Positions 51,011-59,337 of a stretch of 64,000 nucleotides of DNA are shown here, in pieces. Location of the stretch: positions 380,063-444,062 of the forward strand of contig JADJNZ010000005.1 of NCBI GenBank assembly GCA_016714015.1. Reading direction: 5' to 3'. The notes beneath the pieces were generated by a model. The model saw nothing but the letters and a program-made list of their open reading frames with translations, did no database searches and had not been told where the DNA came from. Source of the stretch: Gemmatimonadota bacterium (GTDB lineage Bacteria > Gemmatimonadota > Gemmatimonadetes > Gemmatimonadales > Gemmatimonadaceae). Numbering within the stretch: the stretch's first letter is position 1; each line of letters opens with the position of its first letter. The translations under genes were made by a program, and so were the position numbers.

Positions 51011-52762
51011 TCAGCCGACCTTCCAGAGGAACGAGAGGAGCTTCCAATTGGTGAAGTAGTAGGCGATGAACGCGAGCAGGAAGACGGCGACGAGGACGAT
51101 CGTCCCCGGTGTGGGGCCCATCCATCCGCGGGCCGGCGCGTGCATCTCCGCGTTCCGGGTGTCCACGTCGGCGGAGTGCGTGGGCGGATGCGTGAGTCCC
51201 TGCGGCACGCCGACCATGGCGACGCCGCGCGTGATCTCGCCGAGCGGCTCACCGAAGAAGACCGACTTCACGGCGATGAGGATGAAGCCCAGTGCGGCGG
51301 TGACGGCCATGATGCCGCCGATCCCCATCAGCGCGAGCACGAGGTCCACCGCCGGGTTGAACTCCACGCTGAACGGGGCGCCGCTGAACGAGATGTCCCA
51401 ATGGCGCCGCGGCACGCCGAAGCTGCCGGCGAAGGTCATCCCCATGGACAGGAAGAGGATGCCGAAGGAGAAGAGGTACGGCTGGACCTTCGCGAATCCC
51501 CAGAACGCGACCTTCCGCCGGAAGATCAGCGGCAGGAGGTAGTAGGTCGCACCCATGAAGGCCATCGCCGTGCCGCTCACGACGGTGGCGTGGAAGTGCC
51601 CCGGCACGCGCAGCGTGTTGTGCGCGATGATGTTGATCTGCTCGGTGCCGATGGTGACGCCGGTGATGCCGCCGACGAAGCCGAAGAAGATCACCGACAA
51701 CACCAGCGAGCTGAAGCCCGGGTCGCCCCAGGGTGCGCGCCGGAGCCACCCGAAGAGCCCCTGCGTGTAGCCGCGGAGCCGCATCCCGAGTTCCATGCCG
51801 GCGGGGATGGTGAAGCCGTGGATCATCGAGGCCAGCACGGCCATGTACATGAAGTACGAGGTGTTGGTGATCTTCCATGCCGAGCCGAAGCCCGGGTCCA
51901 CGAGCAGGTGGTGCGCCGAGGCCATGGAGATGAAGAGCACGTAGAGCACGAAGGCGCTGCGGCTGACCTTCTCGTTGAGCACCACCGCGCCGACCGTCAG
52001 TGAGCCGAGCATGTACCAGATGGAGACCTGCGCGGCCATGTTGATCTGCTGCGACGAATGGCCGAGCGCCCACCAGATCATCTTGTAGATCTGCGGGTCG
52101 ATCGTCTTGATGAGCCCGATGGACCAGAGGAAGGTGGGGATGTAGATGAGCGCGCCGTGGAGCAGCGTGATCACGGCGATGATCGCCGCCGTGAGCGCGC
52201 CGTACACCACGAGCGGCATGGACCCTTCGTAGGTGCGCTCGCGCTTGGCGATGGTGATCGTCGCGAAGAACTGCGCGGTCACCAGCAGGGCGCCGACGGC
52301 GAAGAGGATGATGCCGAGGTAGAAGATCGGATGCGCCTTGAGCGGCACGTACGACGTGAAGAGCACGTCGGCGCGGCCGGTCCACTGCGCCCACTCCACC
52401 ATGAGCGTGCCGAGGAGCATCAGCCCGAAGTTGAACCACCCGAACCGCGGTGCGGCCGGCCGCGCATTGAGCAGCACGGTGCCGGCGAACCAGAGCACCG
52501 CCATCTCGAAGTAGATGATGAAGAAGATCAGCATGTTCATGCCGTGCACGCCGAGCAGCCGGTAGTACCAGGTGGCGGGCAGGAGGTGCACGGCCTGCCA
52601 GCGCGTGAGCACCAGCAGCAGCGCGGCGATCGCACCGACGAGCAGCGCCACCACGGCGACCACGGCGTTGGCCTTGATCAGCGCCTCGGCCCCGGAATGG
52701 ATCCGCCGGCCGGTGGCGGGGCAGGTGCGGAAGAGTCCGGTCTCCAGTGCGGGGGCGGTCAC
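51011..52762 (-). CDS. Heme-copper reductase subunit I lacking the active-site Tyr (candidate NO reductase)
   Basis: A 583-aa protein with about 14 helices. Metal ligands are present: H73 (GVHGMNML), CuB ligands H235 and H284-H285 (SAHHLLVDP), and H389/H391 (VPGHFHATVVSG) for the two hemes. The usual HPEVY motif is HSSQQ at 235-239, so the Tyr cross-linked to the CuB His in oxygen reductases is Gln239. Loss of that Tyr is typical of NO-reducing members of the superfamily (for example the eNOR/sNOR types), so NO reduction is a better guess than O2 reduction. Heme A synthase nearby and a CuA subunit are consistent with an oxidase-derived enzyme. Overlaps subunit II by 4 bp. Confidence 0.9.
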   Translation of the reverse strand: MTAPALETGLFRTCPATGRRIHSGAEALIKANAVVAVVALLVGAIAALLLVLTRWQAVHLLPATWYYRLLGVHGMNMLIFFIIYFEMAVLWFAGTVLLNARPAAPRFGWFNFGLMLLGTLMVEWAQWTGRADVLFTSYVPLKAHPIFYLGIILFAVGALLVTAQFFATITIAKRERTYEGSMPLVVYGALTAAIIAVITLLHGALIYIPTFLWSIGLIKTIDPQIYKMIWWALGHSSQQINMAAQVSIWYMLGSLTVGAVVLNEKVSRSAFVLYVLFISMASAHHLLVDPGFGSAWKITNTSYFMYMAVLASMIHGFTIPAGMELGMRLRGYTQGLFGWLRRAPWGDPGFSSLVLSVIFFGFVGGITGVTIGTEQINIIAHNTLRVPGHFHATVVSGTAMAFMGATYYLLPLIFRRKVAFWGFAKVQPYLFSFGILFLSMGMTFAGSFGVPRRHWDISFSGAPFSVEFNPAVDLVLALMGIGGIMAVTAALGFILIAVKSVFFGEPLGEITRGVAMVGVPQGLTHPPTHSADVDTRNAEMHAPARGWMGPTPGTIVLVAVFLLAFIAYYFTNWKLLSFLWKVG

Positions 52763-53364
52763 GGTTCGTCCCCCCGCTTGATGGTGGAGGCCGCGTTGTC
52801 CGCGACCGGCGCGCCGGCCGCATCCACGACGATCACGCGGCCGACCATGGTGTGGTGCCCGATGCCGCAGAACTCGTTGCAGATGATGCGGAAGTCACCG
52901 GAGGCCGTGGGCGTCACGCGCAGGCCGTAGTCGTAGCCGGGCGATACGGCGAAGTTCACGTTCAGCGGATACAGGCTGAAGCCGTGGTTCACGTCGAGCG
53001 ACGACAGGTGCAGCATGTACTCCTTGCCCTGCTCGAGCTGCAGGATGGGGTACCATTGGAAGGAGAGCGCGGTGAGATAGATGTCGCTCCCCGGCGGCGG
53101 CGCGACGATGGGGATCCCCTGGTCCTCGCCGACCTTGTACTGCGCGGCGAACGCGACCGTGCGCTCGTAGAACGCGCGGGGTTCGACCTTGCGGCGCACG
53201 CCGGACGGGTTCTGCCCGCCCTTCCAGTGCCAGAGCGGCATCATCGCGAAGAGCACCATGCACCAGAAGAACGCGATGGCGACCCACACCTTCTCCGCCT
53301 TGTGCGCCGGCTTCCACCACACGCCGGGAACGGGGTCGAGCCCCGTGTGGACCTTGGTCAGCAT
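52759..53364 (-). CDS. CuA-containing subunit II of the heme-copper reductase
   Basis: A 201-aa protein with one N-terminal helix (KVWVAIAFFWCMVLFAMM) and a periplasmic cupredoxin. All CuA ligands are visible: H127, C162, E164, C166, H170 and M173 in IICNEFCGIGHHTM. CuA accepts electrons from cytochrome c and passes them to subunit I. It is shorter than most COX2 (one helix instead of two), like ba3-type subunits. Its ATGA overlap with subunit I indicates equimolar synthesis. Confidence 0.92.
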   Translation of the reverse strand: MLTKVHTGLDPVPGVWWKPAHKAEKVWVAIAFFWCMVLFAMMPLWHWKGGQNPSGVRRKVEPRAFYERTVAFAAQYKVGEDQGIPIVAPPPGSDIYLTALSFQWYPILQLEQGKEYMLHLSSLDVNHGFSLYPLNVNFAVSPGYDYGLRVTPTASGDFRIICNEFCGIGHHTMVGRVIVVDAAGAPVADNAASTIKRGDEP

Positions 53365-53371
53365 GGCATCC

Positions 53372-53539
53372 TCACGGGAGCGTGGCTTGCGGCATCGTGA
53401 GGATCTCCCACATGCCCCAGCCAGTGTAGACGACGAACATCACGACGATGCCGGCGATGAGGAGCAGCCAGACATTGTCGAACATCCGCTGCATCAGCGG
53501 GATGGGCTCATGGGGCCCGCGGGCGTCAGTGGGGTCCAT
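53372..53539 (-). CDS. Small single-helix subunit of the heme-copper reductase
   Basis: A 55-aa protein with one helix (VWLLLIAGIVVMFVVYTGW). It lies 7 bp upstream of subunit II, so it is the first gene of the operon. ATG 53539 is supported by GAGGAG 8 bp upstream; an in-frame ATG at 53548 is too close to that site. Comparable one-helix subunits occur in ba3 and cbb3 oxidases, where they stabilise the complex. Identity rests on position and topology. Confidence 0.8.
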   Translation of the reverse strand: MDPTDARGPHEPIPLMQRMFDNVWLLLIAGIVVMFVVYTGWGMWEILTMPQATLP

Positions 53540-53595
53540 CGCGCGCATACTCCTCGGTCGGTGGGGGGACGTCAGGAACGGCGGTACGTTGCAAA

Positions 53596-53613
53596 TATCA
53601 TGTCGATATGATA
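53596..53613. promoter_or_regulatory. Inverted repeat in divergent promoter of heme-copper and cytochrome b operons
   Basis: TATCAT-GTCGAT-ATGATA is a perfect 6-bp inverted repeat with 6-bp spacer, in a short AT-rich patch unlike its GC-rich surroundings. It lies between the divergent operons starting at 53539 (minus) and 53627 (plus). A dimeric regulator, possibly the Rrf2 protein at 55834, may bind here; the half-site differs from ATGCAT. Confidence 0.5.
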
Positions 53614-53626
53614 GATAACGCGCAAG

Positions 53627-55228
53627 ATGAGTCCCGACATCCGCCCGCCGGACCCGCGCTCCCTGCGGCGCGTCGAGGCCGCGGCGCGCGCCGCGGTCCG
53701 CGCGCTCGACGCCGTCGTGCATCGGCTGTACGGCTGGCGCGCCAACCCGCTCCACCAGAGCGGCGCGCTCGCGGCCTGGATGCTCGTCCTGCTCACCGTG
53801 ACGGGGCTCTACCTCCTGCTCGTCTACCGGATCGGCGCGCCCTCCGCCTCCGTGGCGCGGCTCGCGGCCGATCCCTGGCTCGGCGGCTGGATGCGGTCGC
53901 TGCATCGCTATGCCACCGACCTCTTCGTCATCGCCACTGTCCTGCATGCGTTGCGGCTCTTCGGTCAGGCGCGCGAGTGGGGGCCGCGCACGCGGGCCTG
54001 GCTGAGCGGCCTCTTCCTCTTCGGCGTCGGCCTCGCCTGTACCTGGACCGGCTTCGTGATGGCGTGGGACAGCTTCGGCCTCCGGCTCGCCGTCGCCGGC
54101 GCACGCCTCTTCGACGTGCTGCCCGTGCTCTCCGAGCCGGTCGGACGCATCTTCGCCGGCGACCGCCCCGTCCCCGGGGCCTTCTTCTTCCTGAACCTGT
54201 TCGTCCACATCGCGCTGCCCCTCGCCATGGGCGTGGGATTCTGGCTGCATGTCTCGAAGGTCGCGCGTCCGGCGCTCGCGCCGCCCCGCGGTCTGCGGTG
54301 GCGTGTCACCCTCGTGCTCCTCGCGCTGGCGATCCTCTGGCCGGCACCGCTCGGGCCCGCTGCCGATCCGCTCGCTCTCCCCGCCACCACGCCCATCGAT
54401 CTCACCACGACCTGGTGGCTCCTGCTCGCCGAGCAGGCGTCGCCATGGCTGGTGTGGGGCGTCGTGGCCGTCGGCGCGGCGCTCGCGGTGTCGGTGCCGG
54501 CGTTCGCGCGCCGCGCGCGAGCGGGTGCGTGGACCCCGAGCGTCGTCGACCCGCGGCTCTGCACCGGCTGCGACCAGTGCACGCAGGACTGTCCATGGGA
54601 GGCGATCGAGATGGTCGCGCGCGACGACGATCGGCCTACGCTCGTCGCACGCGTGGATCCCGCGCTGTGCGTGAGTTGCGGCATCTGCGCCGCCTCGTGC
54701 GCCCCGATGGGGGTCGGCCCCCCGGGACGCACCGGACGCGACCAGCTCGCCGCGCTGCGCGACGGGCTCCTCGCCGAGCTCCAGCGCCTCCCGGTGGATG
54801 ACCGGCTCGTGGTGGTCCGCTGTGGCCAGTCGTCGGCGACGCTGCGAGGCCGCCTCGCGTCCGCGGGGGCGCGCCTCCATGAGGTGACGTGCGTCGGCAA
54901 CCTGCACACCTCCGTGATCGAGCTCCTCGTGCGGCAGGGGGCGCCGGGGGTGCTCATCGCCGGCTGTCCACCACGCGACTGCGTTGGCCGCGAGGGACCG
55001 AAGTGGCTCGAACAGCGACTCCATCACGAGCGGGAGGCCGAGTTGCAGCCGCGCGTCGACCGGCGTCGCGTGCGGATGGTCACCGCCGCGATCGGACTCG
55101 AGGACGAGGTGCTGGGCGAGCTCGCGGAGTTCCGCCGCGCGCTCGCGGCGCTCGGTCCGCCGACCCCCGAGATCGACATCGACCTGCGCGACCTCTGCGA
55201 ACCGGCGAGCGACGAGGTGCCCGCATGA
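53627..55228 (+). CDS. Fusion: cytochrome b, two 4Fe-4S ferredoxin sites, MvhD-like domain
   Basis: A 533-aa protein. Residues about 1-225 resemble the four-helix part of cytochrome b/b6, with His in SLHRY, VLHALR, VHIALP and WLHVSKV that could bind two hemes. Two more helices follow. Near residues 310-365 are CTGCDQCTQDCPW and CVSCGICAASCAPM, two classical 4Fe-4S sites. The rest is like MvhD/FlpD (hydrogenase iron-sulfur subunit): VVVRCGQSSA, VTCVGNLHTSV and GAPGVLIAGCPPRDC. MvhD normally links HdrABC to a hydrogenase or formate dehydrogenase. Here it is joined to a membrane cytochrome, which suggests quinone-linked electron transfer, perhaps to the divergent heme-copper enzyme. Confidence 0.85.
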   Translation: MSPDIRPPDPRSLRRVEAAARAAVRALDAVVHRLYGWRANPLHQSGALAAWMLVLLTVTGLYLLLVYRIGAPSASVARLAADPWLGGWMRSLHRYATDLFVIATVLHALRLFGQAREWGPRTRAWLSGLFLFGVGLACTWTGFVMAWDSFGLRLAVAGARLFDVLPVLSEPVGRIFAGDRPVPGAFFFLNLFVHIALPLAMGVGFWLHVSKVARPALAPPRGLRWRVTLVLLALAILWPAPLGPAADPLALPATTPIDLTTTWWLLLAEQASPWLVWGVVAVGAALAVSVPAFARRARAGAWTPSVVDPRLCTGCDQCTQDCPWEAIEMVARDDDRPTLVARVDPALCVSCGICAASCAPMGVGPPGRTGRDQLAALRDGLLAELQRLPVDDRLVVVRCGQSSATLRGRLASAGARLHEVTCVGNLHTSVIELLVRQGAPGVLIAGCPPRDCVGREGPKWLEQRLHHEREAELQPRVDRRRVRMVTAAIGLEDEVLGELAEFRRALAALGPPTPEIDIDLRDLCEPASDEVPA

Positions 55229-55785
55229 GTGGCCGTCGCCGCTGGCTCTCGGTGCCGGTGACGCTCGCCGCTGCCGCGGCGCTCGCCGCGCTGTCGGGCG
55301 TTCCGGTCCGTTGGTACCCGGACGCGGCTGCCGAGCTCCGGTTGTCGTGGAGTGCGCGGCCGGAGCGCCTCGAGGTCTGCCGCGAGCGCACCGACGCCGA
55401 GCTCGCCGAGCGGCCCGCGCACATGCGACAGCGCATGGAGTGCGAGGGGCGCTCGGCGACCTACGCACTGACGGTGCTCGTGGACGACGACACGCTCGAA
55501 GGCTCCGTCATCCAGGGGTCGGGGATGCGGCAGGATCGTCCCGTGCACCTGCTGCGGCGGCATCCGGTCGGGGAAGGGACGCACCGGGTGCGGGTACGAC
55601 TCGTCCGTCGCGAGGAGCGCACCGAGGAGGAACGGCGCGAGCGCCGCGAGCACGGAGCGCGCGTCCTCGAGTCGCTCCCGCCGCGGGCCGAGCTCGACAC
55701 CGTGGTTAGCTTCCAGCGTGCCGCGGCGGTGCTGGTCACCTACCGGGACGGCGCCATCGTCGTGCAGGCCGCATCGCCGCGCTGA
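55225..55785 (+). CDS. Membrane-anchored exported protein of unknown function
   Basis: A 186-aa protein with a signal/anchor helix (VPVTLAAAAALAALSGVPV) and a periplasmic part rich in Arg/Glu. Residues 55-75 contain two Cys (EVCRERTD and MECEGRSA), which might form a disulfide or bind a cofactor. Translation is coupled to the cytochrome b fusion by an ATGA overlap, so it is probably an accessory subunit or an assembly protein. No known family is recognised. Confidence 0.7.
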   Translation: MSGRRRWLSVPVTLAAAAALAALSGVPVRWYPDAAAELRLSWSARPERLEVCRERTDAELAERPAHMRQRMECEGRSATYALTVLVDDDTLEGSVIQGSGMRQDRPVHLLRRHPVGEGTHRVRVRLVRREERTEEERRERREHGARVLESLPPRAELDTVVSFQRAAAVLVTYRDGAIVVQAASPR

Positions 55786-55833
55786 GCGGGATCGGCACGC
55801 GCGTCCCCTCTCACGCCAGGCGAGTCGAGCCGG

Positions 55834-56253
55834 ATGCTGAATCAGTCCGCTGAGTACGCGCTTCGCGCCGCGGCGCGACTCTCCGCCCTTCCGCCCGAGG
55901 GGTCCATGCACGCCCGCGAGCTCGCGGACGTGCTCGACGTCCCGGCCAACTATCTCTCCAAGGTGCTGCACCAGCTCGCCGTGGCCGGGATCCTCGAGTC
56001 GCGACGCGGGCGGAGCGGCGGCTTCCGGCTCGCGCGACCGGCCGACGAGATCACGCTCGAGGCGGTGGTCGCACCGTTCGAGGATGTGGGGCGTTACCGG
56101 CAGTGCCTGCTCGGGAAGTCGGTGTGCAGCGACAGCCGCCCGTGCGCGGCGCACGCCCGGTGGAGGCCGGTGGGGCGGCTCATGACGAGCTTCCTCACGC
56201 GGACCACGCTCGCCGATGTCGGGCAGCGGCCGGTCCGCATCACCGGGCGCTGA
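55834..56253 (+). CDS. Rrf2-family regulator with three conserved cysteines (NsrR/IscR-like)
   Basis: A 139-aa winged-helix regulator. SAEYALRAAARLSAL, ELADVLDVPANYLSKVLHQL and GRSGGFRLARPADEITL are core Rrf2 features. Cysteines C91, C98 and C104 (C-x6-C-x5-C) are at the positions where NsrR and IscR bind an iron-sulfur cluster. NsrR senses NO and represses detoxification genes. Together with the ATGCAT-N5-ATGCAT site at 47461 this makes NsrR-like control of the region likely. It stands 48 bp after the cytochrome b operon, on the same strand. Confidence 0.85.
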   Translation: MLNQSAEYALRAAARLSALPPEGSMHARELADVLDVPANYLSKVLHQLAVAGILESRRGRSGGFRLARPADEITLEAVVAPFEDVGRYRQCLLGKSVCSDSRPCAAHARWRPVGRLMTSFLTRTTLADVGQRPVRITGR

Positions 56254-56483
56254 GGGGCCGGCGCGACCCGGCGATGGTCATCGGCGATCGTCTTCGGCTC
56301 GTGGTCGCAGCCGGTCGTAGCGGAGACGAACGGTCCGTGGGCGACGGCGTGATCGGCCCGGGTCTCCGTGATCCCTCAACAGGGTCCGCGTCGTTGCAGG
56401 CGGACGCCACGGGGCCGGATCGCCGGGGGGAGGAGTCGCGATGCTCCAAGACGTCATCCTTCCGAAGCGCGAAGAGGCCTATC

Positions 56484-57656
56484 TCAGCGAGTCCACGGGC
56501 GAAGGAACGGCAGCGCCAGCATGTGGGTGGCGCGCACCAGGCGACCCGACGCGCGCACATTGGTCGTGATGGCAGCTGCCGCGCGGTGATCAGGATAGAT
56601 GATCAGCACGGAATAGCCGCCTCGACCGTTCCCGCCATGCCACCAGTTCGGCACGAAGTCCTCGATCGCGACACCGAACGTGTCGACCAGGGCGTCGCCT
56701 GGAATGAAGCCGTATCCGTACGGGGGTGCGTTCCCGCCCCCCGCCGAATGGATGCGCAACATCTGCTGCAGCGAGCCGGCGCTCACCAGGCGTCCGTCAA
56801 CGAGGGCCAGCCCGAATCGCACCAGGTCCTCGGCGGTCGAGATGAACCCGCCGCCAAGGAACTTGCAGCTCGCATCGATCCCGACGGTCTCGGAGAAGTT
56901 GCCGCGCTCGTCCCGGTCGTAGAACGCGGCGACGTTCACGCGCGCCGTCGGCCCGCCTTCGATCGCGGTCGACGTCATTCCGGCGGGCTTGAAGACACGC
57001 TCGCGCATGAGCACATCGAACGGCCTCCCGTCCGCCGCTTCGAGTACCGCCGAGAGCAGGACATAGCCGAACGTCGTGTAGCGATAGTCGGTGCCGGGCG
57101 CGAACTGGAGGGGGTCATCGACGAAATCGCCCAAGGCCTCCCCGGGACTCGCGCAGCGTGAGTCGCTGACGCTGTCCCACTCACCGTCCCGGTAGTGCCG
57201 GATGCCGGAACGGTGCGCGAGGAGCTGTCGTACCGACACCACGCCGATGTGCGTGGGCAGGCGAGGGAGGTGTCGCGAGATGGGGGCGTCGAGATCGAGC
57301 CGTCCTGCCTCGGCGAGTGCCATCGCGGCGACGGCGCCGAGGGACTTCGAGGTACTGTAGATCCGGAACCGCGTCCGCGGCGTCGCCGGTCGCGCTGACC
57401 TCACGTCGGCCAGGCCCGCTGCGCGCGAGAAGACGATCCTTCCCTCGCGTCCGACCGCACCGGCGTAGCCGGGCAGCAGGTCCTGCGAGTCCACCGCGAC
57501 CGAACCCGCGATCCGCTCAGCGGCGGTCACCCGCGCGGCATCCTCGGAATCGGTGCGCCGGGACGTTCCGGAGCTGATGCAGCCCGTCAACACGACAAGC
57601 AGCAGGAGTGCTCCACGTCGGCGTGCGGAGCGAAAGGTCGACATGAACGGATCCAT
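56484..57656 (-). CDS. Serine beta-lactamase-like (class C / CubicO) lipoprotein
   Basis: A 390-aa exported protein. The signal ends in LTGC, a clear lipobox. The serine-hydrolase motif SxxK is in IYSTSKSLGAVAAM, the YxN-like region near YRYTTFGYV, and a C-terminal HGGNGRGGYS corresponds to the KTG-box region. Class C/CubicO proteins include esterases, D-aminopeptidases and penicillin-recognising enzymes; true beta-lactamase activity is not implied. ATG 57656 or 57644 may be the start. The upstream 489 bp hold no gene. Confidence 0.85.
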   Translation of the reverse strand: MDPFMSTFRSARRRGALLLLVVLTGCISSGTSRRTDSEDAARVTAAERIAGSVAVDSQDLLPGYAGAVGREGRIVFSRAAGLADVRSARPATPRTRFRIYSTSKSLGAVAAMALAEAGRLDLDAPISRHLPRLPTHIGVVSVRQLLAHRSGIRHYRDGEWDSVSDSRCASPGEALGDFVDDPLQFAPGTDYRYTTFGYVLLSAVLEAADGRPFDVLMRERVFKPAGMTSTAIEGGPTARVNVAAFYDRDERGNFSETVGIDASCKFLGGGFISTAEDLVRFGLALVDGRLVSAGSLQQMLRIHSAGGGNAPPYGYGFIPGDALVDTFGVAIEDFVPNWWHGGNGRGGYSVLIIYPDHRAAAAITTNVRASGRLVRATHMLALPFLRPWTR

Positions 57657-58058
57657 CGTCAGGGACGGGGCTATCGCGGGCGGACCGCCGCAGCCTAGTG
57701 GCTGGGCGAACGCATGCGAGCCTTCGAGTGACCGGGCGCCGACCCGCCGGGATGGATCTGGTACAGGTGCCGCATTGCGCCAGCGGCGGCGGTCGGTCAG
57801 CACTGGTCGCGATCCAGCCATCAGGACCGGAAGGTGCCGCCGAGCACCGCGAGCGCCTTGGCAGGCGGCGGAGTGGTGACTGCGCCCAGGCGCTTGGTCG
57901 ACCTCCGCGGTACGAAGGTGGTCGAGGGCGATGTGGCCGCCCTCATGCGAAGCGACACCGTATGCGGCAGGGGGGGATGGCTGTCCGATCCGGGCACGAG
58001 CCATCGCTTGGTCAGCTCCTGCGCCAACGCCGGATTAGGCACGGCGCATTCACATAGT
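57657..58058. other. Intergenic region without a supported gene
   Basis: About 400 bp between the beta-lactamase-like gene and the left end of the IS30 element. Minus-strand frames near 57900-58000 give a short HEGGHIALDHL string resembling a zinc-protease HExxH motif, but no continuous ORF of family length supports it. The region may hold the promoter for the lipoprotein gene. It may also be a decayed gene. Confidence 0.4.
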
Positions 58059-59117
58059 AAGTGCACTGCGGTCGCCGCACCCGGAAGCGGGTGAGGTGAC
58101 CTGGGGCAGGCTAGGCTTCAGTTCTCCTCCAAGAGAAAGGACGCCATGACCTACACCCAGATCACTCTCGAAGAAAGGTACGCCATTTCGGCGCTACGCA
58201 AGCTCGACTACTCCTCTGCAGAGATCGCGCGGGAGCTGGGGCGCGACCCCAGCACCATCAGCCGCGAGGTGCGCCGCAACGCCTGGCGCACCGACGGCCG
58301 CTCGTACTGGGTCGACAAGGCGCAGTCGTATACGAACGAGCGCCGGCGCGCCTCGCGGCGAAACACGCAGTTCACGGCGGAGGAGTGGGCCTTCGTCGCG
58401 GACCTGCGGCGCGAGGACTGGAGCCCGGAGCAGATCGTCGGGTGGTGTGCGCGCTTCAATATCCTTGCGATCAGCCACGAGACCATCTATCGCCACATCC
58501 ATGAGGACCGCGCCCGAGGCGGCACCCTCTACACCCATCTGCGCGTGATGACGCAGAACCTGCGGAAGCGCTATGGCACCTACGACAGCCGCGGCCGCCT
58601 CGCGGGCAAGCGGCATATCTCGACGCGGCCGGCCGGCGCGCAACCGCTCGCGCATCGGGCATTGGAAGGGCGACACCGTGCTCGGCAACACGCAGCATGG
58701 CGCGTGCGTGGTGACGCTCGTGGAGCGAAAGTCGGGCTTCGTCGCGATCGGCCTGCTCGCACAACGCACGGCCGCCAACACGAACGCGCGGCTGCGGCAG
58801 CTGATCGAGGCGCAGCCGCGGCCGGTGCGCACGCTCACGCTAAACAACGGGACTGAGTTCCACTCCTACAAGAAGCTCGAGGCCGTCGTCTCCACGAAGT
58901 GCTACTTCGCGACGCCGCACCATTCATGGGAGCGTGGGAGCAACGAGAACATGAACGGGCTCTTTCGGCAGTACGCGCCCAAGCGCACCTCGATGGAACA
59001 CCTGACGCAGCAGGCCTGTCAGCGCATCGCGGACAAGCTCAACCGCCGTCCGCGCAAGCGGCTTGGCTTTCGCACCCCGGAGGAGATCTATGCGGCATGA
59101 TGCTCAGCGGTGCACTT
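58059..59117 (+). mobile_element. IS30-family insertion sequence, inactive
   Basis: A transposase remnant (58146-59100) lies between AAGTGCACTGC at 58059-58069 and its complement GCGGTGCACTT at 59107-59117, an 11-bp inverted repeat with one mismatch. The right end continues with TCAAAGTTGACTTT, which looks like an IS30-type terminus, but the left end does not match that extension. Element limits are therefore provisional. It abuts the left side of the cassette array. Confidence 0.65.
58146..59100 (+). pseudogene. IS30-family transposase, frameshifted and catalytically degraded
   Basis: The N-terminal frame (from ATG 58146) has the IS30 HTH: TLEERYAISALRKLDYSSAE and RELGRDPSTISREVRRN. The DDE domain continues in the +1 frame from about 58635 (RSRIGHWKGDTVLG to GFRTPEEIYAA). 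A one-base gain in the CCGGCCGGC stretch near 58626-58638 explains the shift. The second catalytic Asp, normally in DNG, is Asn: NNGTEF at 58843-58848. The first Asp (GDTVLG) and Glu (GSNENMNGL) remain. Full length would be about 320 aa. Two independent lesions indicate an immobile copy. Confidence 0.88.
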
Positions 59118-59262
59118 CAAAGTTGACTTTACACCGGCCACGCTGTCGTCCATCGGGTCCACTGCGCCGATGGCTGCCGGGTGCGCGGTCAGCCGTCGCT
59201 CGTGCCGCGATCGCGCTCCATCCCTGCTCGAGACTTTCACTCACGCTGAGCCGATCAGCTCG

Positions 59263-59337
59263 GCATGACGTCAAGTTGTGCCGCGGCCGCTTCCCCAAAC
59301 TTCCGGTGGGCGGCCGTCGCGGACTTCAGGCGACGAT
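59263..59337 (-). repeat. Truncated attC-like site (left half)
   Basis: From GCATGAC to CGACGAT the sequence follows the left half of the 134-bp sites at 60845 and 63715 (ACGTCAAGTTGTGC, GCGGCCGCTT, CTTCAGG), then diverges. The second half of the palindrome is missing. It marks the distal end of the cassette array, 146 bp from the IS30 remnant. Confidence 0.6.

Noticed and set aside
57821..58004. Possible zinc-protease remnant (HEGGH string) on the minus strand
   Set aside because: The HExxH occurs in a short frame without the flanking helices or length of any peptidase family; the motif is expected by chance in such frames.
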